A DNA stretch of 64,000 nucleotides from Larix kaempferi. Taxonomy: Eukaryota; Streptophyta; Pinopsida; Pinales; Pinaceae. Shown here piece after piece: positions 33,426-43,559 of the stretch. The first letter of the stretch is position 1. Each line of letters opens with the position of its first letter. The stretch is from contig BSBM01000361.1 of the NCBI GenBank assembly GCA_027924585.1, forward strand, positions 63,207,501 to 63,271,500. The letters are read 5' to 3'. The notes beneath the pieces were generated by a model, which searched no databases, was not told where the DNA came from, and saw nothing but the letters and a program-made list of their open reading frames with translations. The position numbers and the translations under genes were made by a program.

Positions 33426-36194
33426 CTATGCAGGATGTCCTCCAAGATCTTCACTGCCCAATATTGTTGAGTTTCCTGCTTGAGCCAAGTTGGTTGTCCT
33501 ACCTAACAATGGCTGATTAGGTTGTGGATGATTGCCTCCATATGATATCCAATTTGCTTCTTGAAGCCATGGAGGAATTGAGTAGCCATAGTGCACACTT
33601 GTGCTACTAACCCCTGTAGTAGGTTGAGCCCCCCGATAATCATACATACGATTGAAACCTGCAATGGTAGGAGGGAATAAAGTGGGCATGTGCACTTGTT
33701 GATAGCGAGGGACTTGGATGTTTAGGAGGCCTTGGAAACATGGAGTATTATCTGCAATATGTTCCAATGTGTTTGGCATCATCCTACTCCCCTCCACTAT
33801 GTTTGCATCACTAGCAACCCTTTCTGCCAGCCCTTGTTCTTTTTGAAGCAATTGCTGAGCCTTCCTCAATTGCTTTTCATGCCTTTCCATCTACTTTTGA
33901 TGAGCCTTTTCTTGTCTTTCTTTCTCTCTTTCAAGCCTTTCCTGTGCTCGAAGTTCTGTTGCAGCAATCCTTGCAGCCTTCTTTTCTTTAGCTAAGTCCT
34001 TCTTTCTCTGTTTTAAATCCTAGATTTCAAGTTTCCTATGCTCAGACTCAACTAATAGTTTTATATAGTCTTCTGAGGTGAGTAACTATGAACTTCTGCA
34101 TAGACGAAAATTGTCTGTTGTTGCTTTCCTTCTTTTTGTTGACACTCTCTCTACTGGTAGCTTTAGGAACCGACCAAGCAACTGGCACTTCGTTGACACT
34201 TGCTTCTCCTTGCTTGACACTTGCCTTTCAATATTTGGGTCAATGTTCTCCTGCTCTTTCTGAACCATATTGTCCTCTTCAGCTGGAACCTCATTGTGGA
34301 CAGTATCTTCTTCCAGATTTCCATTGTCCACAAAATAATGAACAATTTCATCGTCCAATTATCTAGGCTGTGAAGGCATGTTCATGCTTTCTTCATTGGT
34401 CCATGAGACATTATTTTTGTTCAAATTCACCATGGCATCTACCAGCCATGATGGTGGCGTAACCTGGCTTGGAAAAGTCAATTCTACATTGTTGCTTCCT
34501 GGAGCATGATCAACGTTTTCATTGACATTCTCATTGACAGTTGCAAGATCACATGTAGAAGTTGCAGTTTTTTCAGTTGGTACAACAACCTCCATGTTAC
34601 TGTCAAATTCCTCATTGTTATATTGTGTTTCACTTACATGTTCTTCATCATCACCACAGTAGGGTCCTCCTTGAGAGAGGGATATGATATTATCATCAGC
34701 AACAATGTCTTCCTCTACTTCCACATCTTCTTGGCCATCAACATGTGCTTGGACGTCCCCTTCTTCCTGACCATCCAGTTGAAATGCTTGGCTACAACTA
34801 GTATCATGCATGAGAGCCTCAAAATTCAATGGCCATATTCTAGTCCTCTTAAACCCAGCCTTGATATTTGATGGTGTGAGAGCCCTTTTAAAGGCTTTAC
34901 TTGCAAGCTCGACTAGCTCAAACCTTTTTACCTCCACCCCTGGATTCTTTGCCATCCACGAAGCTTACTCACCCCTGAAATAGTTCTTGAAAGGCCCGAA
35001 CACACTGACATCTAGGGTTTGCAATCTGTGAGTGGTATGAGCAGGCAGTGTCAACAAGTCGATGCCCAAATTGTTAGCCTCCTCAATTGTTTGCACAATA
35101 ATGTGGCTTCCATGTCCATCTAAAACCAGCAGGTGTCTATTTACAGGTGAGACACCGCCTAGTATAGATGCAACAAAGTGAGTAAGCCAATTCAAAAATA
35201 GTTCTTTAATCATCCAAGCATGGGGATGTGCAGCCATGCATGCACCTGGTTCACAATTATGTATATAGTTTTCGAGCTGATTTTTACCTTTAAATGGATA
35301 AAATCTAGGGATTGAAGCACCATTTGCATTGACACAGCATGGAATAGTGATCCACTCCCTGCTCCTAGGAAAAATCTTAGGCACATTACGACTCCCTCAC
35401 TTGGCAATTACACGCATGCCACAGTTTCTTCCTACCTGTAAACCTGTTTCATCACAGTTCCATATATGGTCTGGAGCATAGCCATGTTTCTCGTATGCAC
35501 TAGAAAGGGTGGCATAGAACTTAGTCAGAATTGCAGGGCGTAGATTTAGAGCCCTGTCTCTATCCAGGCCCTCGACTGTACACAACACAAGGTCTGAATG
35601 CCTTTTTTTAAACCCAAAACACCATGGCTTACCAGGAAACCCATCTTTGAAGGGGTTTTGCCTCCCTTGACAGATTTGAGCTACTGTGGATTTTAATTGT
35701 ATCAGCTCTAGCCCATGTCCCATTCGATCCATCTCCTTACACCACTGAACCACCTCGGCCTCCTCCTCTTCACTCATAACTGTAATAGGCCCTTTGCGCT
35801 TTGTATGTGTGAGCCCATTTATCCAGTAATGTACTGAGGAGGTAGCAACTCCATGTTTTTTAGCAACAGCACGAATGGAATATCCATTGAACTCTATATC
35901 ATCAATGGCAGCTAACATGTCTTCTTTTGTCCAACCTCTTATTGCACTGATTTTGGTGGTTGAAGTTGTTCCTTGAACTGTGGTTGATGGTGGTTGTGTG
36001 TTTTATGCTGGGACAACAGTCTCCTCTACCACCACATTGTCATTCTCAACAACATTGTTGGGTGCATTGTTGGCATTTGAATGATCGACCCTCTCTTCGT
36101 CCGATGAGGTGCAGCGTAGTTGGGCACCCCTGCTCAGTCGACGACTTGTTCTCCTTGCAATGCTGACTCTTGCCATGCCTACAACAACTTGCAC
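33426..36194 (-). pseudogene. pogo-like DDE transposase, one frame with seven stops
   Basis: The whole frame of about 923 codons is in one phase with no frameshift. Stops occur near 36003, 35397, 34965, 34359, 34086, 34020 and 33891. The N-terminal tail is basic (MARVSIARRTSRRLSR). Next comes a psq-type helix-turn-helix (SIRAVAKKHGVATSSVHYW), then a CENP-B-like DNA-binding part with FGFKKRHSDL. The DDE catalytic core has IWNCDETGLQ (first Asp), HLLVLDGHGSH (second Asp) and LPAHTTHRLQTLDVSVFGPF (third Asp). The C-terminal part is acidic, then Lys/Glu-rich and probably coiled coil. It would cut and paste DNA into TA sites. The missing frameshifts suggest decay by base substitution only. Confidence 0.85.
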
Positions 36195-36202
36195 ATTTAC
36201 AA

Positions 36203-36441
36203 GGGAAGCTGATTATGTAGAAGGAAACTGGAAGTAGATTATAACATAAATGGAAATAACATTACAGGGGAAGCTGATTATATAGAAGGAAACTGGAAGT
36301 TGATTATAACATAAATATAAATAACATAAACATTGAAGTTGATTATGTAGTTACCTGATTATACTGTGCACAAACTCTCTGATGGTATGTCTCCACTGTG
36401 CACACACTCTCTGATGGTATGTCTCCACTGTGCACACACTC
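36203..36441. repeat. Two small tandem repeats upstream of the transposase
   Basis: A 65-bp unit starting GGGAAGCTGATTAT occurs twice (from 36203 and 36268). A 32-bp unit starting ACTGTGCACA occurs from 36363, 36395 and 36427 (the last copy partial). They lie between the transposase start and the right terminus. Confidence 0.85.
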
Positions 36442-37139
36442 TACAGTTCGAATTTTTGAAATGCAACTTCAGTAAGGCTTGTGGTTCTTTTATAGTTGTT
36501 TGTTGTTGAATTGGATTGGTAAGGAGGGTGCACACAGATTGCAATCTCTCAAAAATGAATGTGTGTTGTGGATTGATTTAAATGTGATCCAATGGCTGGG
36601 AGCTTGTCATGGTGGATCCTTGTGCCTTCATCTGTTTCATGATCCTTGTGCTTTCATCTGTTTAATGGGTGCATTTAATGGGTAGGTGTCATTGATTGAA
36701 TACAGTGAGTTGGAATGTTGAACAACCATGCAGTTATGGCTGACACTCTCCTGCTTGTTGCTTGAACAGGTTTTAATGAATGCTTGAACAGGTTTTAATA
36801 AATGATGGGATATTTATGCTCCAATAGATATTCGTGGGTCCTCCTTTGATAGGTACCTTGCAGTAGGTGGCAAATCGGAGCTGAATTATTTAGTTATTCA
36901 TGTACGTTTGGATCCCTGAGCAGATCTGTATGTACTTGGGACAAGATGTTTTGTACACTTTTGCACATAAGGACTATTTATGGACACATGTTGGCCCAGT
37001 CAGTTAATGGAAATTTTTTTGACATAATTTAAATATTTATTGCACTTAATATGGAATATTTGTGTTTAATGTTTGGGTGTTTTTATGCCAATATGTGGGG
37101 GTTGTGTGGGACCAATACTATCACAACTACTGGTCCCTG
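36442..37139. other. Right subterminal region of the pogo-like element
   Basis: About 700 bases with no gene. A 22-bp unit (GCTTGAACAGGTTTTAATGA plus two bases) is duplicated at 36760-36803. In element sense this is the promoter side of the transposase. Confidence 0.5.
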
Positions 37140-37368
37140 TTCAAGAATAGACATCCCTCCCCTACATATTAATGCACCAGTGCATTTCATCTCAAAGTGC
37201 GCTACTTTAATTTGTTTTTGGTTTTTTAGTTCACAATATATCAATGCAATACAATATACAACTAATACACATTGGTGCTCTAATTGGAACCACACCACTA
37301 AAGTTAAATTTGGATTTTTAAAAGTTTACCACACTATATTGGTGCATATATATGATGTTTGTGCATCA

Positions 37369-37470
37369 GTGCATGTATAAGATGATAAAGTACCAATGCA
37401 TATTTCGATATAATATGCAGTGCATGTATAAGATGATAAAGTACCAATGCATATTTCGATATAATATGCA
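37369..37470. repeat. Perfect 51-bp tandem duplication
   Basis: Two identical 51-bp copies start at 37369 and 37420. Each contains TACCAATGCATATTT. Identity suggests a recent event. Confidence 0.95.
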
Positions 37471-38475
37471 CTGACTAACCATAAAACATTTTTAGCGAAT
37501 AATTATTTAATTTGTTTATAAAATATATTTAATAGTTTCTCTATTTATTGATGCACAACCTTTTTGATAGAATATGTCTGATAGAATTTCAATGAAACAT
37601 TTTTGTTGGAATGAGCTCAATGGGAGCACATCCCAAAAAGAGAACAAAGCAAGTTCTTTGAAATTTTTGTATAAATTGGTATATTTGAATTATTTGTATT
37701 TTAAATGATTTGTATTGTTTAACGTTTGTCATGCATAGCAAAAACTTGAAGAAACTCGATAAGATTGTTTGCAATTTGAGTGCAAAAGAGCGTAAAACCC
37801 TAGTGGAAAAGTTGCAAAGAAATTAAATAGGTGAATCAAAAGTTAATCAACAAAAAAATTATTTCCTTTGAATTTTCAATAATAATGTACTTCTTAAGAA
37901 TAGATGCTAAGATCTTTCAAACAATTTATTTCATATTTGTTGGTTGTTGTGCAGGGACCAACAACTAGGGAACGAAATGTTGTCCTAAGGAGATAAAGAT
38001 TATGAAGGATCTAAATGATGATGAATTTGTGTTCAGTTCATTTGGAGTGGTATTGGAGTTTAATGAAAGGTGGATTTTTTTATAAAACTGCAAGGGATAT
38101 AATGGAAAGAACATATAGATGTACATTCCACATATAATACAAAAATCAATCTAGTGATTCCAAGAATCAGGTTATATATAAACTACAGGAAGTGTTTCTA
38201 GAGTAATGGTCAATGAGACTTGTTAGACTTGCCATAACGAAAACATTTAAAACAAAAAAGAATAATTTAAAAAATATTATTCATAAACATATTTTTCTCT
38301 TATATGTATATACTACTACAAAAATGATGAAATTGGTATCTCTGCTACATATATTTACTTTCAAATCAGTGTAAAAATTTGTTTTTAAGTGATTTTCATT
38401 TTTTTAAGATTTTGAAAATCCCAAAGGATGAATGAGGTGATATGCGAAAAAATCCAGTGAGGATGTCTAAAAAAA
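37471..38475. other. AT-rich stretch
   Basis: No recognisable gene. TACTACTACAAAAATG near 38309 only faintly resembles a CACTA end. Confidence 0.45.
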
Positions 38476-38637
38476 GTGTACAAGGATATGGTTAAAGAAA
38501 TTAACATAATAAAAAAAGTGTACAAGGATATGGTTAAAGAAATTAACATAATAAAAAAAGTGTACAAGGATATGGTTAAAGAAATTAACATAATAAAAAA
38601 AGTGTACAAGGATATGGTTAAAGAAATTAACATAATT
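38476..38637 (+). repeat. 42-bp repeat, four identical copies
   Basis: Units start at 38476, 38518, 38560 and 38602. Copies are identical, the last lacking its A-rich end. Confidence 0.95.
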
Positions 38638-38715
38638 GCATTGCAAGATGAGCCCTCTCAACAACAACATGCATCAAACATATCCAATCATAGAAATTTT
38701 CTTTTATGTACATAA
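38476..38715 (+). CDS. Short frame with a perfect 14-residue x4 repeat
   Basis: Four exact 42-bp copies (38476-38637) encode VYKDMVKEINIIKK four times, a Lys/Glu/Ile pattern that would favour a helix or coiled coil. A Gln/His/Ser-rich tail and a stop at 38713 follow. The frame has no normal upstream start; reading back it meets a stop after IQ. It may be an exon of a transposon second ORF, since plant_transposase-type CACTA proteins carry similar M-Y-K-D-M helices. The window context also has CACTA ends. This is inference; no catalytic domain is present. Confidence 0.3.
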   Translation: MYKDMVKEINIIKKVYKDMVKEINIIKKVYKDMVKEINIIKKVYKDMVKEINIIALQDEPSQQQHASNISNHRNFLLCT

Positions 38716-39678
38716 GCATTAATTATTGCATGAAATATTAATTTTCAATTGCTTTGTTGCAGAAAAAGAAAATTAAATGGAACCCATTCAACACATAAGA
38801 CATGACAACAAGGAAGAAGAGTGTTGATCGCAAAGTTTGTGAATACTTGTGTTTTCCTTACTCAATATTTTGAATTTTTGTGATATTTATAATTTAATTA
38901 TATTGCACCCATCATTAGATGTCTTCTAACAAGTTTTAAAATACAAAGAAGAGCCATCCAAATAATTGATTAGCATAGGGTTGAGTATGGGTTGTGAGTA
39001 TATGTTCAGTATCAAGAGTTAATTGTGCAATTTGTAAGTAGCTATGTTCTTTTACTTCTCTCATTTTATACTTAATAGAACAATGAGAAACCTTTATATT
39101 AAATCTATGATTTGTCAGGGCATTTAAGATTTATTGGAAAGAAAGTATGGAGTGGAGCCAACGTAAGAGTTGTTGAGAAACGACATGAGAAATTACTTTG
39201 AAAGAATGTGTACCATGTATGAATCACTTTTTGCTATGGTGTGCTTTTCGATTTACATAATCATGTATATGGTTTATTTTTGCATTATGCCTATTGATGT
39301 AGATATACCCATTACAATTTATTTTTATGTTCGTAGATGGAACATGAAGAGGAGGAACAAAATCAAGCTAATCAAGAAAACATTTGGCCAAACAACCCAA
39401 GTACAATATCGTCTGCAAGTGAAGAATAGATGAGGTGCCATGCAAGCAACTCGAGCATTGAGAATAGTTCAAGTGAAGAATGGCGATCAATATTATGTTA
39501 ATGCAAGTTGTATGTTTTGAAATGATTGTCTGTGAAAATTAAACATTTTGTTCAATCTACTGGACATATTGTCCCAATTTGTTAGCAATAAATTCCACAA
39601 TTACATATTGACATTTTTAATTATTGTGGATCATTTTGTTGTCCTTATTTGTACGAGGAAGGGTCTCTTATTCATATA
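38716..39678. other. AT-rich stretch, possible exon end near 39340-39430
   Basis: A plus-strand piece MEHEEEEQNQANQENIWPNN ending in a stop near 39430 looks like the tail of an acidic protein. Nothing else is recognised. It may belong with the coding repeat at 38476. Confidence 0.25.
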
Positions 39679-41154
39679 TGTAACACCCCCTTCCATCAAT
39701 CCAGTGCAAGGGAGGGAAACATGACCAACATACGAGGCTTATTGGCAATCTCAGCCCCATACATTAGTAAGAATTTCATGGATAAATAAAAACTTCTATG
39801 TGCAGATTCATACTCAATATAAACACAGTGGAAATAAACATATTTGCACACACACAACAATAATGCATCAACATATCTATCACAAGAAAATGATGATTCA
39901 TTCATGCAGGGAATTAATCCCATTCCAATGCTATGCACAGATCTCATATCAACCATATGAATATAATCATTTTGATCCATTAACATGAATAATTAACATT
40001 TAGAATTAACACATACAAAACACAGAATGCATATAAATTAAACCATAGAGAATACTTATCTTTGAGATGAAGTTGTCCAAACAATTGGCTATGTGAGAGC
40101 AATGTTCCACCCAACCATATATCTCTGTCCAGCCTATATTCTTTCAGCTGAAAGATCACCCCCGAGCTGGGTTGTGTATCCACTAAGGAGGAACTAGATG
40201 GGCTCACTCACAGCCATGGTTTCACTCAACAACTATGTTAAGCCAACACACAATTGGGTTCATCAAGCATACAAAAGATAAAGGAGGGAAATGTTAAGCC
40301 AGTGAGCTCAACCACATAGCTACAGGCATCTCAAATGAATTCAACAGTATGGCACCCACAATACCTCACTCACCCAACACAAGGAAGGTCCCATTCTCTG
40401 CTACATAGTACCTCGGGCGTCCCTTCCCTCCAGTGCTATTCAGGGTGGGCATAGAAAGGTCCAACTGCTAATTCCTTGAGATCTCAGCCTTCACTAGGTT
40501 TATCAAGCAAACCTAACCTCTATTCAATCATTCACACTTGGATTTCTCACAATTCTGTCATCAAATAACCCAATCCTGTCACTGAGTTTCTGGGCTATAA
40601 AAACTGGGTTTTTCTATGGATTTCGGGGTATCTAATACTCTCGAATTCGCCCCAAGGTTCATATCTATGGATCCCCCGTTGGATTTTACTTTCAAATACC
40701 AAATCTGGGTGTTTATGGCTCTTCAAAACGTGGGTTGCCCATGCTCCATTGAAGCCATGGACTGAATTCTTCAACAACTTCCTTACAACAGAAATAAATG
40801 TCAGCAAGGAAAGTCAAATGGGTTCACAAGATGACATTTGGCAGTATATGGTTCATCCCCACAACCCCCTCACCACTCCCTAGTGGATACACATGGCGCC
40901 TTCTCATTCGTTGCTCCCATAGCTAGTTTTGGTGTTTTATTGCAATATCAAATATTTACATCATTTACAATACTCCATGGCTTAATAGCACATGGGTAAC
41001 AAAATGTCAAATGCTTTTCCATTCTAAATAAAATCCAAACATACACTAGCGGGGCCTTGGCCTTGAGCTCCACGCTAGGGAAACATACATCACATGTATA
41101 CAATTTTTACATTAAAAGCCAATATTTCATAAGGGTCAAAATTGGGGTACTACA
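39679..41154. mobile_element. Solo LTR of 1,476 bp
   Basis: The unit starts TGTAACACCCCC and ends GGGGTACTACA, so its ends are near-inverted (TGTAACACCCC and TGTAGTACCCC). A perfect 5-bp duplication atata flanks it (39674-39678, 41155-41159). It contains no coding domain. Orientation is unclear; a TATAAAAA-type box near 40596 favours plus. Family is unknown, though long CCCC-starting LTRs are common in gypsy elements. Confidence 0.75.
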
Positions 41155-42151
41155 ATATATAATAAAATGAGTTTTGTATTACATTGCATTGTCCAATGTT
41201 GTGAATTGTTACATTGTTGACTAAATATATGGATGGTTAAATATTATAATGAACACATGCGTAGTCTGATGGTACAACACATTAATTCAATTATTATATC
41301 CAAATTCAATAATTAAAATTCAAATATCAATTTTATTGTAAAAGTATTTCATTTTTTGGTGATTGATGAAATTTAAAATAAAATCAAATCAATTGAACTC
41401 AATGTATAGTGTGGGGCATACGTAATTCATTCACAGCATTTTATTCTTGCTTAAAAATGATATCCAATGCTCTTAAACCTATAAATCATACCAGTTCCCA
41501 TATAAACATCATGCATCGGTGCACCTTTACATTAAACACACATCGTTAATACCATCAAAGGACTGTTGTTGTCCCTATCAAATTTAGTAACATTTTAGGT
41601 GCACATATAATGAAAGCACTGGTGTGTCTTTGTTAACCTTATTTCTCGGTGTTTTCTAAATGATAATATGCACTGGTAATATAATCCATTCAATGCATCG
41701 TTGTTGTAATCCATAAACAAAGCACCAAGTTGTTATATCAATGGACAACATCAATATATCACAATTAAATTGAAAGCATCGGTGCTCTTTGAGTTACAAA
41801 GCACTAATGCTATAATACATAGAAAACACACTGGTGTGTTACTTTAATGGAAAGCACCAATGTGGCACACTTAAAGAATATGCATTGATGCTTTATATAA
41901 ACAAAATGCAACATTGTGGAATATTTATTGTATATACACCGGTGCACTTTGTATGAACGCACATTAGTGGGTTTAGTCTATGTATGCACAGTGGAAGAAA
42001 AACCTCTGCTATAACCTCTACCTGTCTAAATTGTCTTAGTTGTAATAAATTTTTGTTACAACCTCCACCAAACCATCCATTACAATTTAGCAAAGTTTTT
42101 TTTGATAAATTTTCCCAATCTTGTAACACTATAAACCTCTACTACGAGGCA
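41155..42151. other. CACTA-like subterminal region with repeated motifs
   Basis: From about 41500 to 41960 there are more than ten short motifs of the type GCATCGGTGC, AGCACCAATG, CACTGGTGTG and GCATTGATGC in both orientations. Short TAACCTCTACC and AAACCTCTACTACG units then follow up to the terminus. Such motif-rich ends are typical of CACTA elements, where they bind an accessory protein. Confidence 0.45.
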
Positions 42152-42165
42152 TTTTCCTTGTAGTG
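42152..42165. mobile_element. CACTA right terminus
   Basis: TTTTCCTTGTAGTG reads CACTACAAGGAAAA on the other strand, nearly the canonical CACTA terminal repeat. The preceding motif-rich stretch supports it. The left end was not found. Confidence 0.6.
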
Positions 42166-42896
42166 CAACCATAAAATGTTTGCCGATATTTTTGTAAAAA
42201 TATTCAAATTTTTAAATATTTTACATGGTTTATAAACAATTTTGGCGATGTTTAGAGTAAAAAAACATCCCATGGAATTCGGGTGAATCATTTTAGAAAA
42301 AAATAGAAATTGACGAATCTTTTATGAAAAAAACATCAAAAATTAGACCATGGGCTAAATTTTGCCCCTAAAATTTTCCATGTTACTAAGTTCATGAACA
42401 TGTCAGGCAAGCATGGCACAAGTAAGTGTGATATGAGTGAGCATGATTCAATTAAGCATAATAGCGGCTGTAATGTGGGCATGACGAAAGAGAAGAGTAT
42501 AACACACACCAATCAAAGTAGAGGAGTGTGTGGGATGATGTCCTTGGTACAATAAAGGGTTGTGAGAATGAGAAGAGTGCAAGGTAAGTATGCGTGAGTG
42601 GAATGCCATCCGAGGAGAGCACGACACTTTGGGCACATTGGGTGTGGTTTAGGCACACGTGAGGAGGAGTGGACATGGCAAGCTCATGGCAATAAGTGTG
42701 CATGATTATAACAACAAACAAATGTGACAAAGGAAGGGAAGATCAAAGACCATTATGGATTCTAATGACTAGAATGAAACTAAAGATTTATATAGGGAGA
42801 TAAAGGATTAATTTGAGGTTGAATAGCTTAAGAGTTGGGGATGCTAGTTAATTAGCAAGCTAAATAGTAAACCAAATAGCTGCACTTGAGTTGTTA
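42166..42896. other. Spacer
   Basis: No gene or element is recognised. Confidence 0.5.
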
Positions 42897-43209
42897 TGCA
42901 CCAAATCTCCAAAATAGCATAAAAATAGAAAGAAAGAGTAACCCAAAGCCTCGAGAATGAAATAAAGAGATGAATAAGAATATTCTTTGAGGGGAAACCT
43001 CCTTATACAATTTATAAAATGCACAAGATAAGATGAGATTATGCTACAACTAAGTATCTTGGTGTGTGTGTGTGTGTGTGTGTAGGAGACAAAGGGTACA
43101 ATTACAATTCTAGCCGACCATGCAATTACAATTAAGGTCCTACCCGGCCAATAAAGACAATGCTAATATAATAATAATAATGTAATGTCACAATATATAG
43201 GGATTAACA
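42897..43209 (-). repeat. 3' LTR of a truncated gypsy element
   Basis: In minus sense it starts TGTTAATCCC and ends GGTGCA. It directly follows a purine tract (AAGGGGATGGGCA, plus 43210-43222) and integrase coding sequence. A GGGGAAACCTCC block is shared with the LTRs of the element at 46016. It contains a (GT)11 microsatellite at 43062-43083. Confidence 0.65.
43062..43083. repeat. (GT)n microsatellite
   Basis: Eleven GT units in a row. Confidence 0.95.
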
Positions 43210-43224
43210 TGCCCATCCCCTTCA

Positions 43225-43555
43225 AACAAGTGTTGTCCTCGATAGTTAATTAACTCTGGGATTTTTTGCATGAAGAACTCATATGAATCCCATGCTGCCT
43301 CATCTATGGGAAAGTCTTCTACTTAATGAGGTACTCAATGATGGCTTCATTTTGCAATTGTAATCCTTGTGTCAATGATTGTTTCATTTTATAGTATCAA
43401 TTTCCCTTCTTCATCGATCTTTTGTAAAAAGGTTGGGATTGGGATCTCGTCACCAATTATCTTTTTTAGGTAATAAACATGGAAGACTGGATGTACACAT
43501 CAATATGGAGGAAACTCCAATTTGTAAGCTATACTTGCTATTGTTGCACAACCTA
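43225..43555 (-). pseudogene. gypsy integrase C-terminal and chromodomain-like end
   Basis: The minus strand reads IAYKLEFPPY, CVHPVFHVYYLKKIIGDEIP, a DEEGKLIL block, DEAAWDSYEFFMQKIPEL and GQHLFEGDGHV, with several stops. This is the usual end of gypsy polyproteins, where the integrase tail and a chromodomain-like module guide the element to chromatin. The purine tract and LTR follow at once. Everything upstream is lost, so this is a 3' remnant. Confidence 0.7.
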
Positions 43556-43559
43556 GCAT

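Larger units (their letters stand above)
31866..37162 (-). mobile_element. Complete pogo-like (Tc1/mariner) DNA transposon
   Basis: The 5,297-bp element is flanked on both sides by TA (31864-31865, 37163-37164) and bounded by perfect 23-bp inverted repeats. The repeats begin GGGGAGGGATGTCTATTCTT at 31866-31888, with the complement at 37140-37162. Inside lies a minus-strand DDE transposase of the pogo/Tigger group, for which TA duplication is the rule. Termini are intact, so it could in principle be moved by an active relative. Its own transposase is broken. Confidence 0.92.

Noticed and set aside
33732-33995. Plus-strand Phe/Leu/Ser-rich frame
   Set aside because: It is the reverse of the Lys/Glu-rich tail of the pogo-like transposase.
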